Assembly: GCA_016647705.1 (NCBI GenBank)
Contig: CM028335.1
Span: 24,964,905 to 25,028,904, forward strand
Direction of reading: 5' to 3'
Length of the DNA stretch: 64,000 nt
Origin: Eucommia ulmoides
Taxonomy: Eukaryota; Streptophyta; Magnoliopsida; Garryales; Eucommiaceae
The position numbers were made by a program, and so were the translations under genes. A model generated the notes under the pieces. That model was given only the letters and a program-made list of their open reading frames with translations, did not search any database and was not told where the DNA came from. Of the stretch, positions 36,301-47,161 are shown in pieces (within the stretch, counting starts at the first letter, position 1; each line of letters starts with the position of its first letter).

Positions 36301-38365
36301 CAGCGTAATAGCTATGCATGCTTTTATATTTTGTGAGCAAATGTACAGGGATATGACTACATGTCTAAAAATCATACTTGTCTGGTGTTTGAATTCAAAG
36401 ACATTGTGATCATAAAACCTATTTCTTATGAAGTGTTCCAACTTCCAAGTAACATAGAGGATTCAATATGGACATTTATCACATTTAAAATAGATATACA
36501 GTAAAAATGGCATATCAAAAAAACATTACAAGTATAAATGGAAAGAAAAATGCTGACACATATCTCACACCCTTGTCCAAGTCTTGTCTGTCAACATTGG
36601 TATCATGTGAACCTACATCATAACTTAAGTGTTCTTTAATGACGGCAAAGGGGTATTAAAAGATTATACTAAAGTGAACAAAGACCTGCATCTGAAAGTA
36701 TTTTTTATGTATATTTCAAAGACACAGTTAACTGATTCTCGACAAATCAAGCATGCGTTAAGATTAAAGGATGTTAAACACCAGATGAAGGAAGTCATAC
36801 ACAGCCTAAAATCTCATAAAAATTCAAAAATGCAACACGACAAAGAGCTCTTTAAGGCATGTCTTATCAGGTCAACACTTCTCAAGCAAGCTGAAATTAT
36901 CATGTTTGAAAATTATTTTTAACTAGGGTCCTCAGTAGATATCAAATAATGCATCTGGTGCAAAGTTTGACCGTGTGTATAGCTGTTGAATCACAAATCA
37001 GCAATCAGATAAAAATGTTGAATGAAATAATTAAGTACTGTGAACATTCATATGACAGATAACCTTTTAGGCATTATGAAACACAAGTAAACACACAGAA
37101 GTTTCCAAATTGACAAGAAAAAAAAAATTCTTATGAGCAATAATCCATTTCATTAATTAAACATATGGCATAAGTACATAGTATATCCCCCCAACGATTA
37201 CAGTGATATTAATTAACTTTACCGGCACCTGTTTCCAGAACACACCAAAAAAACAAAAAACAAAAACAGTAAACATTTTCACTATACAAGAATGACAAAC
37301 AGTTCAACACTTCAAACTCTCATCAATCAAGGGGAAGACACAAAACCCCAGATGTACAACGTGACTGACCTTGAACTGAGAATTAAATGGATGATACGCA
37401 TGATTGTTGTAACCAATCTTTGGTGCCACAGCCACTCCGTTAACTTTAGCTCCATCACCCAATTCCTTTCTTTCACCATCGGGGCCCTGAGCTGCATCTT
37501 CACCCCAGTCTTGCTCATCCAGCGGTTGATGATTCAGGTTGTCACTGCCTGCAACAATGACCAAGGGCTCTCCATCTTCATCATCATCGTCGTCATCGCC
37601 ACCACCTCCAATTCTCTCCATTCCAGTTGGGCCGTGATCATTTTCATTCAACACAATTCGCAAATCATCCTCACTATCACTATCACTACCCCAATCTTCC
37701 TCGAAATTTGCATTCCCCGGATTATCAGCAACAGCTGAAACCCCCGGAATTGATAGCCCGGGAATCATTGGGTCCGAACCAATTCCCCCAATCTCAGCCT
37801 CAACATCTTCTATATCAAAATTCCCGCCTCCTCCCACCAAATGAGCATCTTTTCCCCCAAATACAACGTCGTTATCATCTCTCTCTTCCACGACAACATC
37901 GATATTAGCCTCGTCCATATATCCGAGATCGCCAAAAGCATTTTGCTGCGCTATGACATCGTCACCACTCTCCAAAACCCTCGATTTCGAATCCGATTCA
38001 TCCACAACATTCAAAGGCCCTGCCAAACCAGTCTCTATATTCGCTTCTCCACATAAATTTCTGTCAGAATTTGAGCTTCTGGTGACATCCGAGCCAATAT
38101 CGGCCCGCTCTTGCGGCTTTCCAGATTCCAAAGCTATCGCTTTACCGCTCTGCTGAGAAGAAATTGAAGGATTGACATTAGGGTTAGAATTGGGACCCCC
38201 GAAAAGGATCTCTTCATCCTCGCTTTCGATGTTGAGATCGATTGCAAAGTTCTGAGACGGCGTAGCCGCGGACTGTGCCGGAGTTGATTGCTGCTGGTGA
38301 AACGACGTCGTAAGTGGACGAAGAACATCGGTATAGAGATCTCCGAACTCGTCGTCGTCTTCCAT
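17873..38365 (-). CDS. FIPS5: FIP1-like pre-mRNA polyadenylation factor (FIPS5/FIP1[V] homologue), nine coding exons
   Basis: The gene encodes the Fip1 subunit of the nuclear cleavage and polyadenylation complex, which links poly(A) polymerase to CPSF/CstF components. The predicted protein has 1402 residues. The acidic N-terminus opens MEDDDEFGDLYTDVL; the Gly/Pro-rich region follows. The Fip1 motif (residues 430-459) reads KPWKLPGIDLSDYFNFGLNE and WKDY. A very long Arg/Asp/Glu/Lys-rich segment (about 720-1200) comes next. The basic C-terminus ends RPARKRRWTSN, as in the Arabidopsis protein. All eight introns keep the frame: exon ends 37370, 35450, 30997, 30301, 30049, 29691, 29236, 24514. 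The start is the first ATG of the acidic exon. The gene spans 20.5 kb because introns 2, 7 and 8 are swollen with foreign DNA. Arabidopsis FIPS5 is somewhat shorter, at about 1200 residues. It is probably functional: no stop, shift or broken splice site was found. Confidence 0.93.
19589..19692. repeat. 55-bp tandem duplication
   Basis: The stretch from TCAATTTCTCCACTCCCCTG to ...TTTAACTTTAACTA occurs twice, at 19589 and 19644, with no differences seen across 49 bp. Perfect identity suggests a recent duplication by slippage or unequal exchange inside the intron. Confidence 0.9.
22538..22690 (+). pseudogene. rrn16: Plastid 16S rRNA fragment (nuclear plastid DNA)
   Basis: The plus strand reads GCGATGATCAGTAGCTGGTC, then GACTGAGACACGGCCCAGAC and GGCAGCAGTGGGGAATT, words of the universally conserved bacterial and plastid 16S region near E. 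coli position 260-380. The continuation, AGCAATGGGAGAAAGCC, is nearer the plastid than the plant mitochondrial sequence. A 6-bp deletion within GATCAGCCA...GGGACTGAG and many substitutions show that it is an old, non-functional insert. It lies antisense to the FIP1 gene. Confidence 0.85.
24514..26173 (-). CDS. FIPS5: FIP1 exon 8 (Arg/Asp/Glu-rich region)
   Basis: This 1660-nt exon begins with G, completing an arginine codon, and TNGREHGRAPN after acceptor CATCCAG. It ends ...SGQMSET before GTATGT. The exon encodes about 550 residues of alternating RD, RE, SR and KR clusters, low-complexity and probably disordered, resembling RS-type splicing and processing factors. Confidence 0.92.
26174..29235 (-). 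other. FIP1 intron 7, 3.1 kb
   Basis: The boundaries are GTATGA...CATCCAG. It is mostly AT-rich with no coding signal. A less AT-rich block at about 28620-28870 stands out, and a gene-like base composition at 27500-27880 has no open frame that I could name. Confidence 0.6.
28620..28870. other. Unidentified GC-richer block, possibly organelle-derived
   Basis: About 250 bp with clearly higher GC and no long ORF sits abruptly inside an AT-rich intron. Words such as GCGAAGGCTGCCTCCGCTAA resemble plant mitochondrial intergenic DNA in style, but I cannot name a source. Confidence 0.3.
29236..29576 (-). CDS. FIPS5: FIP1 exon 7
   Basis: This 341-nt exon starts IFLQGSAGDDSYP after acceptor GCAACAG and ends ...IPHEE plus AG before GTATGA (phase 2). 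It is acidic and contains a REPVGRRSQF stretch. Confidence 0.9.
29577..29690 (-). other. FIP1 intron 6: GC-AG intron, 114 bp
   Basis: The donor is GCAAGT after GAG and the acceptor AACAG. Using the nearby GT (four bases inside) would shift the frame of the next exon, so the GC donor is required. GC-AG introns are a small, known minority and typically have this strong AG/GCAAGT context. Confidence 0.85.
29691..29792 (-). CDS. FIPS5: FIP1 exon 6, followed by a GC donor
   Basis: This 102-nt exon encodes PTGRAIQVESGYGERLPS and continues to RDSDSIIE. The acceptor is CTGATAG. The only frame-keeping donor is GAG followed by GCAAGT, a GC-AG intron start in its optimal context. Confidence 0.88.
30049..30189 (-). 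CDS. FIPS5: FIP1 exon 5
   Basis: This 141-nt exon encodes DYDPDLPPELAAAAGILDVP and continues to RVRPPL. The acceptor is GGTTTCAG and the donor GTATGA; phase 0. Confidence 0.9.
30301..30369 (-). CDS. FIPS5: FIP1 exon 4
   Basis: This 69-nt exon encodes EQLRLEGTMQSRIRVYESGR and then TEQ, directly continuing the Fip1 motif. The acceptor is CTCAACAG and the donor GTAGGA; phase 0 at both ends. Confidence 0.9.
30997..31123 (-). CDS. FIPS5: FIP1 exon 3 (Fip1 motif)
   Basis: The acceptor TTCTCAG is followed by G, which completes the lysine codon, then TIFEVDID. The exon holds the diagnostic Fip1 motif, DLSDYFNFGLNEDSWKDY. It ends ...KQL before GTAAGC; 127 nt. Confidence 0.95.
32290..32990. other. 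Unidentified GC-richer block in intron 2
   Basis: About 700 bp of higher GC, with overlapping medium-length ORFs on both strands (for example minus 32361-32675), are each interrupted. Some stretches look coding, but no family is recognisable and no splice junction links them to the FIP1 frame. This may be a captured gene fragment or an unknown repeat. Confidence 0.3.
33660..35093 (-). mobile_element. LTR-retrotransposon relic in intron 2
   Basis: On the minus strand a likely LTR (complement 34568-35093, starting TGTGAGCAG and ending CCCGTGACA) is followed immediately by GTTGGTATCTGAGCCC. That is a primer-binding site resembling the complement of initiator tRNA-Met. Sequence below 34552 looks like an untranslated leader and gag-type region without an intact frame. 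No 3' LTR was found, so the element is truncated. Confidence 0.5.
34983..35045. repeat. Short tandem duplication inside the LTR relic
   Basis: The sequence GAGCCTCCTCGGATTGAACT, with AAGAACC in the other copy, occurs twice about 40 bp apart, each preceded by CCGGAAACCAAA or CCAGAAACCAAA. Confidence 0.75.
35450..35703 (-). CDS. FIPS5: FIP1 exon 2 (Gly/Pro-rich)
   Basis: The acceptor TGTGTAG precedes YVRPGAAPIPGAAP, and the exon continues through an RGRGDWRP segment to TLPSY plus two bases of a lysine codon before GTAATC. Length is 254 nt, phase 0 in and phase 2 out, which fits exon 3. Confidence 0.9.
35704..37369 (-). other. FIP1 intron 1, 1.7 kb
   Basis: The boundaries are GTCAGT...GTGTAG. 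It is AT-rich and ordinary. The 97-codon plus-strand ORF at 36629-36922 lies inside it and looks like chance. Confidence 0.75.
37370..38365 (-). CDS. FIPS5: FIP1 exon 1 (acidic N-terminal region)
   Basis: The exon holds 332 complete codons from ATG at 38365 to ...NSQFK and ends in phase 0 before GTCAGT. It is rich in D, E, G and S with a poly-Asp run near residue 260. The N-terminal part of plant FIP1[V] is the region known to contact other polyadenylation factors and RNA. Confidence 0.92.
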
Positions 38366-38530
38366 CGGAGACAGGAAAGTGAGAGTGCGTTTGTTTTTAG
38401 ACAGAGAAGGAGAAAGGAGGGTTTTGAAGAAACGAAGTGAGGTACGACCCTTGCGAAATTTTATGCTAAATTACACCTGGGAAATGCTATTACCACTCCC
38501 AGTATGTTCACTTGTAATCTAATATATAAA
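38366..38530 (-). promoter_or_regulatory. Probable FIP1 5' untranslated region and promoter
   Basis: On the minus strand the sequence upstream of the ATG contains a CT-rich leader (CCTTTCTCCTTCTCTGTC) and a telomere-box-type AAACCCT near 38413-38420, common in promoters of plant housekeeping genes. A TATATA run lies about 150 bp upstream of the start codon. The intergenic room is short because the inverted-repeat element begins at about 38520. The transcription start is not proven. Confidence 0.4.
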
Positions 38531-38698
38531 AATTAAGAGAATATATTTTTATATAGTTCTTTTCTATTTGAACGTTTTATTTTAAACCCTCTACGTATCA
38601 ACACGTTTTAATGAAACCCCTCAACATATCAACACGTTTTTAAAATGTCCTTTTGTTATAAATTACGTCCAAACTAACAGAATTAGAAGATAAAATTG

Positions 38699-39177
38699 TC
38701 ATTTTATATATATATATTTTTTATTATTATTTTTTCTTTTTCTTTTTTCTTTTTTTTTTTTTTTTTTTTTTTTTATCTTCTTGACTTCTCTCAACGCCGC
38801 CTGCATTCTCAAAGCTTCCTCCACCATGGAATTCCATACTTTCAGCTCTTCTTCCATGGAGACTTGTCTGGAGACCAACTCGTCTGTACTAGTCATTGTT
38901 GGGTTCCCAACGGAGGACACCCCGTTGGGTAGAATCGTCTGTCGATATCCGACAACATTGACCCGTCAAACCTTCCGTCTCCATCCGTACCACTAGCGAA
39001 TGGTCGGAACTTTTCGCCGCCGCCGTTGCTTTTGCCGATTACAGTCGTCTTCCCGGTTGTCGATGAGAGAGAAAATGTTCTGATTGATAACAAATCAAAT
39101 TTCTCAGGGCTGTGGCTCTGGTCCTCCATTGTGGAAATGGACTCTGTGGTGGCTGCATAAGCTCGAGGTGGCACCAC
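38699..39177 (-). pseudogene. Coding-like fragment, possibly captured
   Basis: On the minus strand two overlapping frames look coding. One (38893-39177) contains MEDQSHSPEKFDLLSIRTFS and a Gly-rich stretch. The next (38699-38920) has a coiled-coil-like segment, MEEELKVWNSMVEEALRMQA, before a poly-Lys run produced by the T tract. A frameshift near 38900 would join them. I do not recognise the protein. The position just inside an inverted repeat suits a gene fragment carried by a transposon. Confidence 0.3.
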
Positions 39178-39887
39178 CGCCGCAATCGCGGCGTAACTAG
39201 CTATTGAATTGACACTGTAATTTAAAACATTTCTCTCTCTTTCTCCACCACCTTCTTATGCCGCCACCACCGATTTTGCCGCCACTTTTCGCCCTCTATT
39301 ACAGAAGGGGAACCCCCCTATGTTACAGAAAGTTCTCTCTATAACAGAGGGTATGAGAAACTGACCCATCAATAGAGATCGGAGAGATTGAGTAGCAAGA
39401 GGAATTTGTGGGTGAATGCCCTCGATCATATTTTGGCGATGAAAGTAGCAGTTGACACCATTAAATTGATAGTGAAGTTTCTGGTGGGAAAACTCACAAC
39501 TGGATTGCCGGTGTCGGAGCAGAACAAGATGACAACATGCAAGGGAAACCCGGTAGCAGAGGGAAATCTCTGTAGAAGATGGAAGCAGAATCGTTACCCT
39601 CGAGGAGATTATCTTGATCTTGCTCAATCCAAATCCCTCTTCGACCGACACCCACATCTTATTCTTCTTCCATGGGGTCGGAATGTCAAATTTTGTTGCC
39701 ACATCCGTCGCCCAATGGAAGAACACGTCGGCGACTAAGCAAAACTCTCTCCGGAAATGGTTAAGCTTCTCATCTATTTATTTGCTCTCTCTAGTAAAAA
39801 ATGGTGATATACTGGTATGTTTAATTATCTAGGTCTTGTCATCCATCTCTTTGCTCTCTCTCTCTTAATAAAAAAAAAAAAACACAT

Positions 39888-40354
39888 TATTAGAATATTT
39901 TTATGGGCTAACATTAATTGAATTAATTATTTTACAAAAAAACGGGTTAATGGTATCGTCTATTATTTAAGCAGCCCAAATAATCAGTGATCATGTTTTG
40001 ATTTGGGTTGTGGCGTCTTTTATGTAGAAGCTCAGTTAGGTGACAAGTGTAGGTTTAAGGTTTCGTTGAAGCCTGTTATGGGAGCGCCTAACGAGAAATC
40101 CTAGTATATATATAACTAGGTTCCCTCTCTAATTTAGAATAAAGGTTTCTTCCCTTAGAGCCGCCACCACAATAATCTAGATCATAGGGAGGAAGACCTA
40201 ATTAGTAATCCGCTGCGACAGATTCAATCTCCTGCAATGGCCCAAACAGGTACATATTCGATTACCGATATTTATTGTTGTGTTCTAATAATCATATATG
40301 TTTACGATCTTTAATTAATTTTTGCATTATTGTGATTATGAGAAATAATCAACA
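39888..40354 (+). repeat. 5' LTR of the LARD-like element
   Basis: It runs from TATTAGAATATTTTTATGGG to AATAATCAACA and shares the whole length with 49676-50143, including GCCCAAATAATCAGTGATCA and TAATCTAGATCATAGGGAGG. Confidence 0.9.
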
Positions 40355-41049
40355 TGTGATATCAGAACCTACGTACATGATTTAGGATCGACAATTCTTT
40401 TTCTTTTTTTTTTCTTAAACAAAATAGAAACTTGCGGGCACGATTTCATGTGATTTTTCGTTTCTTAGTTGTGAAACATTAGGGCTTTTGTTCCTCTTAT
40501 TTTAAGCTTTAATTTGATATAAGATACATGCAATTTGGTTGCTTAATCAAAGAGTATTTTGTGGTTGAAATTTCGGCTACGAACCCTAGAAAACTCTCAA
40601 AGCCGAAACTTGGGGCTGTGATTTCATGTATTGTTTTGCTTCTATTGAATGTAAAAACTTAGGACTTTTATTCCTCTTGATTCAAGCTTTAATTTGATAT
40701 ATTACACATGTTATTTGGTTGTGTAATTAGGAAGTATTTCGTGGTTTAATTTTCGGCTTCGAAACCTTAGTGAAACTGAGATTCGTTTTTAAAATCAACG
40801 AATATAGACGCGGTTTTGATACAATTAAATATCCTATAAAAGTTTTAAATTAATATTAGGTACAAACCCATATAAAATTCGGTAGAAATAAGGGTTAAAA
40901 TCTAGTTTTAGGTTTTTGGCCATGGAGGAGTGAGAAAACCTCAAAACCACGACTTGTTCTTGATTTTTGGTGATATTTATCTTAATTTTCTTCAATTAAT
41001 TGTTATAAACATGTTAGAAAAATATAAATCTACATAAACCCATAAAAAA

Positions 41050-41262
41050 TTGGAGAAAAACAAAATATTTTGGGGTTTTGAAGTACCGGGTCAAAATCGG
41101 GTCGAACGACCCGGTTCTGGACCTGGCTGGAGGTTAAAGACAACCTCTAGCCGAAGTGTTCACCCCCACGCGCAGTACAAGCGCGTGGGGGCGTGTGCGG
41201 TATCGTTAGGGACTCATTTTGGGTTCCCCTTTTTTTTGTGTACTTGTTTTTTAGCGCTCTAA
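41050..41262 (+). other. GC-rich leader segment of the LARD
   Basis: A short GC-rich island holds the inverted pair CCCCCACGCGC / GCGCGTGGGGG around 41163-41190, able to form a strong hairpin on RNA (10-11-bp stem, loop of about 8). The 70-codon ORF across it is probably chance. Because it lies downstream of the primer site, a packaging or dimerisation signal is conceivable. Confidence 0.35.
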
Positions 41263-42621
41263 TTTTTAGTAAAATTTATTTTATTTTTGGAGGATTAAAA
41301 TAATTTTTAGTTAATTATTACTTATTATATGATTTAATTAGCTTAAAATTATTTTTAGGCATTATTTTCCGTTGAAAATTTTACAAAACTTATATCGGAT
41401 GATTTAGAATAAGATTCATGTACTCACTCTTCCTAGGTTAAGATTTATTGATGTGTACTCTCCTAATTAGTTTTAAATCACCAAAAACTAGTTTAATAGT
41501 TTCAATTGTTCCAATTTCTTATATTTTGGGTTAAATGAAGTATGATATGAGAACTTCCAATAATCTGGGATGAGATGGGATGTGAATTATGTTTCCATTT
41601 TAGAGTATTCCAGAAATAGAAATATATTTGACAAATTATTCTGTGCAGATTTATTGCAACCGATTTGGATTTTGATGTCGTCCTTGTGATTTTAGCTTGT
41701 CTATAGTGGTTTAATTCATCACTGAACTTTTTTTGGAATATATTATTATTTTTCAACTGTCCAGATCTGTTGTTCTTGGTTTTTCTATATATCATTTAGC
41801 GTTTTCCTTTTTGGTTAATATGAAATAATAGTGAGATCGTAAATAATCCTTCTATTGAATTGGAGTTTTATTTTGTGATTGATCGTGAATTACCTAACTT
41901 TTCTAATCATGATTTTTTTATATCACTTGGAGTATATCAATTTTTATTTTTATTTTGTGGATTATTTTAGCAGTTATGATTAAATTATTTTCAATAATCA
42001 GTTATAATTACTGATTGTGGCATTTAATTTTCAGATTTATAATAAGGAAAATTATGGTATCATAATTTAAGTAAATTGTAACATTGAGATTCTTTTGACT
42101 TACTCCCTAATTTCATTTAGTTACATTTTGAGTTGTTCCATTTAATACTTATTACATTTAGAGATTGTGATAGTGGAATATATGATGCAGTTACATTCTG
42201 CTATCATAATATTTTACTACAAACCTGAAAGTTAAATGGATAAATATAAAATGTGCAAATCTGAAAATTAAATGGAGGAATATGAAATGCGACCGACTAT
42301 TAAAAATTAGGCATTAATAAGTAAACATATTGATATATTTGAGGAAATTGTTTTGTTGTTGTAAATGAATTATGAGCATATACCTATTGACTATTGATTA
42401 GTATTAATCCTCTAGTAGAAGATGGATAAATTCCACTTTATTTTAATTGCTGCCTCATTTTAGATAATTGAATTGATTTCTGATAATGGAAATTATAAAG
42501 GCATTGGACATTGTTTTTGTTTTGTTTTTTTCCATACACTCTCTTGCTTCATTGTTATTTATATGCAATAAACTCTATGCTATCTGAGTAATTCTTATTA
42601 ATTATAAATGGATAGACTAAG

Positions 42622-45426
42622 TATCACCCCCACCCAGGCACCCGTCACCCGAGGCCAGGGTTGATGTTGAACTGACGCTACCTGAACAACCCATAAATAT
42701 CCATAAATACATATTCACATACCCACTCTGCTACTGATTTGTTTTTTCCCAACAATATATTGACCCATATTCAAAATTTGGGAATATACCGGTCCTAAAT
42801 ATTCACAACAAAAAACACAAGAATACCTGAACCTTCCACGATTCATATCCGACCAGTTCACCTCTAACACAACACCTCCGGACTCTACCTAGTGCCAGTA
42901 GTGGACCAACTCCTAACCGCGGTACTTGAAACTAAATTTTTTTATCGGTGTACTGTTTTCATAATTAAAAAAAAAACATTTAATGGATCAAGCACAAATA
43001 TTAAATACCACATTTCAAAATATAATATCTTATAGTCACATACCCGGTTAAAAATCCAATGCTACTGCCACGAATGAAATGAAATACTATAAAGATAATA
43101 CCGTACATCGCATACCATATTTGAAACCAATTTCCAACTGCCACCAATGTAAAGAAATAATGCATTTAAAACACCCAATACAAACATTTTAAGTTAATCA
43201 ATCCAAATATTTTAAATCAGTCAGTCCAAATATTTTAAATCAACCCGACCAAGTATTTTAAACCAACCAGTCCAAATGTTTCAACATAATATAAAATACT
43301 CCTCACATCCTCTCCTACTAGCCATAAGATCGTTTTTACCTCACGATCAGGAGTTACAACGGTACCGTACCACCTGCAAGATTTGCACTCCTAACGGGTC
43401 AACCCACCCTACAGGACTTGCCTAGCAGGTAATCCACATCTCGTAGGTCATATCTTCCTAACGAGAAGAAAATCCACATCTCGTAGGTCATACCCACCTA
43501 ACAAGAAGAAAATTTACATCTCGTAGGTCATACCCGCCTAACGAGAAGAAAATCCACATCTCGTAGGTCATACCCACCTAACGAGAAGAAAATCTACATC
43601 TCATAGGTCATTCCTACCTAACGAGAAGAAAATCCACTTCTCGTAGGTCATACCCGCTTAACGAGAAGAAACTCCATATCTCATAGGTCATATCCGCCTA
43701 ACGAGAAGAAGTTATAGCATAGTCGGACAAAAATCACTCTCCACTTTTAAAACCGACTTGATCCAAAAAATCATTTTTTTTCCACCTTTAAAACCAACCT
43801 GATCCATATGAGTTACAAAATCGTCCATTTAAAATAAGCACATTTTCTACAATTTATATGAAAATAAGATTTGTAAATTTACATAGAAGACAATACACTC
43901 ACCTCGATTTTTGTACTATGAAACTATCACTGTCCAAAACCTACCGGGCCGCTGACGCTTGCGAACCTAACAGCAATAGGGCATAAATTAATATTTTACT
44001 TAAAACAATCCTAATATGAAATGCATAGCCCTAAATTTCACAATTTCCTATTCCCCAAAATTGATTATGAAAAATTATTCTTTTGCCCATTTTGCTACGT
44101 TAATTTTTACTGTACCAAAATTATTAAAATTAACGATTGTTAAAATTGACGGTTATAAAAATTATTATCATGATTACGGAAATTTTAATGCTAATAATTT
44201 TAATTTAACAAAAATAATAACCGATTGAAATTTTACTTGATCCGAATTTCCTTGCCGGCCGAGAAGTTGGTTTTTGGATTTTTGGGTTTATTTGATTTGT
44301 CTTTTTTGTTTTTTTTTCTCTTTTCTTTCCTTATTTTTTTTCTTTTTCTTTTTTTTTTTTGTTTTCTTTTTTCTTTTTTTTTTTCCCCGCTTCTGTTTGA
44401 GCTCTGTCCGCCGACACCATCAATGACAACCCTCTCTCACGCCAACCTTCCCCACCGGCACTCATTGCCAACAGAACACATACACACACGCGGGAGAACA
44501 TCCGTCGAACAAACAACCGCACTCACACAACCGAATGGTCACACCCATACCTGATGCACTACACTACCGCCATCGGCCGAACTACCTTTTCTCTCTCCTG
44601 AAAATTGACAACGACACACATGCATAACAGCGATGACAATGGCCACCGAACGCTCACCGTCGATCCAGCACACCACCGCCGGCTGCTGAACAGCCCACCG
44701 CCGAACTGACCGACGGCAACCCACACGAAACAGTAACGATCACCCTATCGGCACTCTACACCATCGACAACGAATGAGACATCACACACCATCGGCACCA
44801 CTAACGATCGACCAACGACCGAACGAACCTACTCACACCCACGCTCGTCAGATCTCACCACCCCCGCGCCGACCTCTCTCTCTCTCCTCTGTTTCTTTGT
44901 TTTTTTTTCTTGTTCCTGGTTTACAGCCGACACACACATACTTCACTTACCCAATCGGGCGGTCGACGGCGACACGCACACACCCATGCCGGAGAAATGG
45001 CGACGATCATACCCCACCGCCCGACGACACACCACTGCCGATCCTCTCTCATCTCTTCTCTCTATTTTCAGATTTCTCATTCTTTTGAGATTTTATGATT
45101 ACAATCGCATGAATACATATATATGCATAAAATTAGTGGTTTAGTTTTGATCTCTTGTAATGCCACGTCAATCCTCTATTTCCCTATTTTTTGTTCTTGA
45201 TCCCGACAGTATGTATATATATATATATATATAATTTTTTCCCAAATTACATTTATCTTCCCCCAATTCCCTTTAAGTTATCATTTAAACCCATATTCTT
45301 AAAATTTCAAATTCACCCCTTAGAATTTTAAATTGAGTAATAAATGACACATTCTACCCCGTTATTTTTAAAATGTTCTAAAATGCAGCTGAAATTATGC
45401 GTACGTGAAAATTATGGTCTTATAGA
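42622..45426 (-). repeat. Gypsy-type solo LTR nested in the LARD
   Basis: It starts TATCACCCCCACCC and ends GGTCTTATA, homologous along most of its length to 4889-7857: GCCAGTAGTGGAC, CTACTAGCCATAAGATCGTTT and the trailing AT-rich part. It lacks internal genes. It differs by a 40-bp minisatellite (43431-43710), a 100-bp pyrimidine tract (44290-44395) and a GC-rich segment (44400-45030) whose short ORFs are chance. No exact target duplication is visible. Confidence 0.75.
43431..43710. repeat. Minisatellite, seven units of exactly 40 bp
   Basis: The unit begins AATCCACATCTCGTAGGTCA and ends ACGAGAAGAA. Starts are at 43431, 43471, 43511, 43551, 43591, 43631 and 43671. The units differ by a few substitutions each. 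The other copies of this LTR at 4889 and 61300 have only a loose, non-amplified equivalent here. Confidence 0.93.
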
Positions 45427-47161
45427 AAGCATTATAGGGATAATGCAGATATTCCTTTCTTGGATTGGTTATATGATTAATAGACTATGATAAGTTACTA
45501 TTCATATAAAAATAGGGTTTATCTCTATTATTTTAAAGAGCAAACATGAGGGCTCAAAGATGTTAACTCATGCTTTGAGTTTTATTATATTGGCTCATAA
45601 AGAAGCATCCCAAATTCTTCTTCATATCCTAAGTACTTTTCAATTAATCATGAAGATGGGGCCCTAGTTGGATTAGATGATTGGGTAGGTGCATATTGCT
45701 CACAGAATGAGCTATAAAGGGTGTGTTTATTTTATTTTGGGAATATTATTCTTTGTTGAATCCCACACCACTTGTGTTACTTAATCCTGAGCTAAAGTTT
45801 TTCTTTGAGACTGAGTTAGACCCATTGGGTTTTCTACTTTAAGACTTTTGCTTGATGTTAGGCGTGTTGAATTTCACATCAATGTTGAGTTTTCACCCGA
45901 TATCCATTCGTAGTAGTTTGTCAAAAGTCCACCTTGCCCCTAATAAGAACGTTAACGTTCATTTGATAGAGTCGAAGGGCGGCAATGAGGTGGTGGCGAT
46001 GTTTAGGTGGCACGGTAGAGGGGATTGAAATTAGGGTTAGGGGTTTTGACACTAAGTACCCCGATAATTTAACTAGAATCTCACTTGTTCCAAGTTGTTT
46101 CAATTTAAACGTATAAGATATCTTCTTAATTTGATATATTCTTTTCTGAAGTGCAATGAACTGAAACTAGTAAGAATTGTTAATTACACAACTAACCCCT
46201 AAAGTTTAGAGGTTGTATAAATTTGGTTGTTTTGATTATTATCCATATGGCTGTTTTATTCATGTAATTGATGGTTAGGAATCCTAAAGTAGATCAACTC
46301 CTTATCTTTCTATTTGTTGTCTTTGTAAAAGACTTACATAATGAGTGATATGATTGGGAGAATTATATCCTTATTTTATTTTGATAACCTGACGGAAGCT
46401 AAATTAAATAGAGCACTATTGAGAAGTGGTCATAGATAATCAGATGTATGATACGTATTCAGGATTCTTAGTGGTTTAAGTATGATATTAATAACTAATT
46501 TGGTTATTACAAAAATGAAATCTTTCATTTTCTGAATTTTGGCTATGTTTGGGGCAATATATTTGCGTTTTGGAATGGTAGAAAAGTACCGAGTTATTTT
46601 TGTACAATTTCGTATGGATTTCTTCTTGTACTGTCTGGTCCTTAAAGTGTTTAATAGGTCATACATATATTCTGATGGGCCTGTTGGGCCATTAATTATT
46701 TATTAATTAACAAATCTGATGGAATTACTAATATGGATAAATTATTCATGAACATATGAGAAGACCTTGAATCGAAAACATTATTATTGTGACTAGAATA
46801 TCTTAGTAGGGATCCAGATTTGGGCACATTATATAGATATTGATTTTATGTTTGGGCCTATGTAATGTTTCATTTAACTGAATTTTTTTTAGTTACAACT
46901 TTTGGCCTTTAAAGTTCATATTAAGAAGCCTATAAAAACACTAATTATGATTAATTATAGTTTTCCAATTTTTAAAACCTTAATTTTTTTTATTCTATAT
47001 AGAGACTAATTTAATAATTAGTTTCAGAATGCAGTAAAATTGTTGTTCAAATTCTTACAACTATAATTGCTTGTTGATCATGGAAAGTACAATTTGTAAC
47101 GTACTTCATCTTATTTTGATCATATGCATATATGTCGCTAATATGTACTGTTATGGTTGTG

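Noticed and set aside
36629..36922. 97-codon plus-strand ORF as a gene
   Set aside because: It lies inside FIP1 intron 1 on the opposite strand, is lysine-rich from AT composition and shows no domain.
37292..37908. Plus-strand ORFs of 93-148 codons
   Set aside because: They are antisense shadows of FIP1 exon 1.
43431..43710. Regular 40-bp repeats resembling a CRISPR array
   Set aside because: The units are contiguous with no unique spacers, lie in a plant retrotransposon LTR and have no cas genes nearby.
44225..45088. Plus-strand ORFs of about 105 codons with a Phe/Leu-rich start
   Set aside because: They are produced by a pyrimidine tract and a CACAC-rich segment inside a solo LTR; no domain and no conservation with the sister LTRs.
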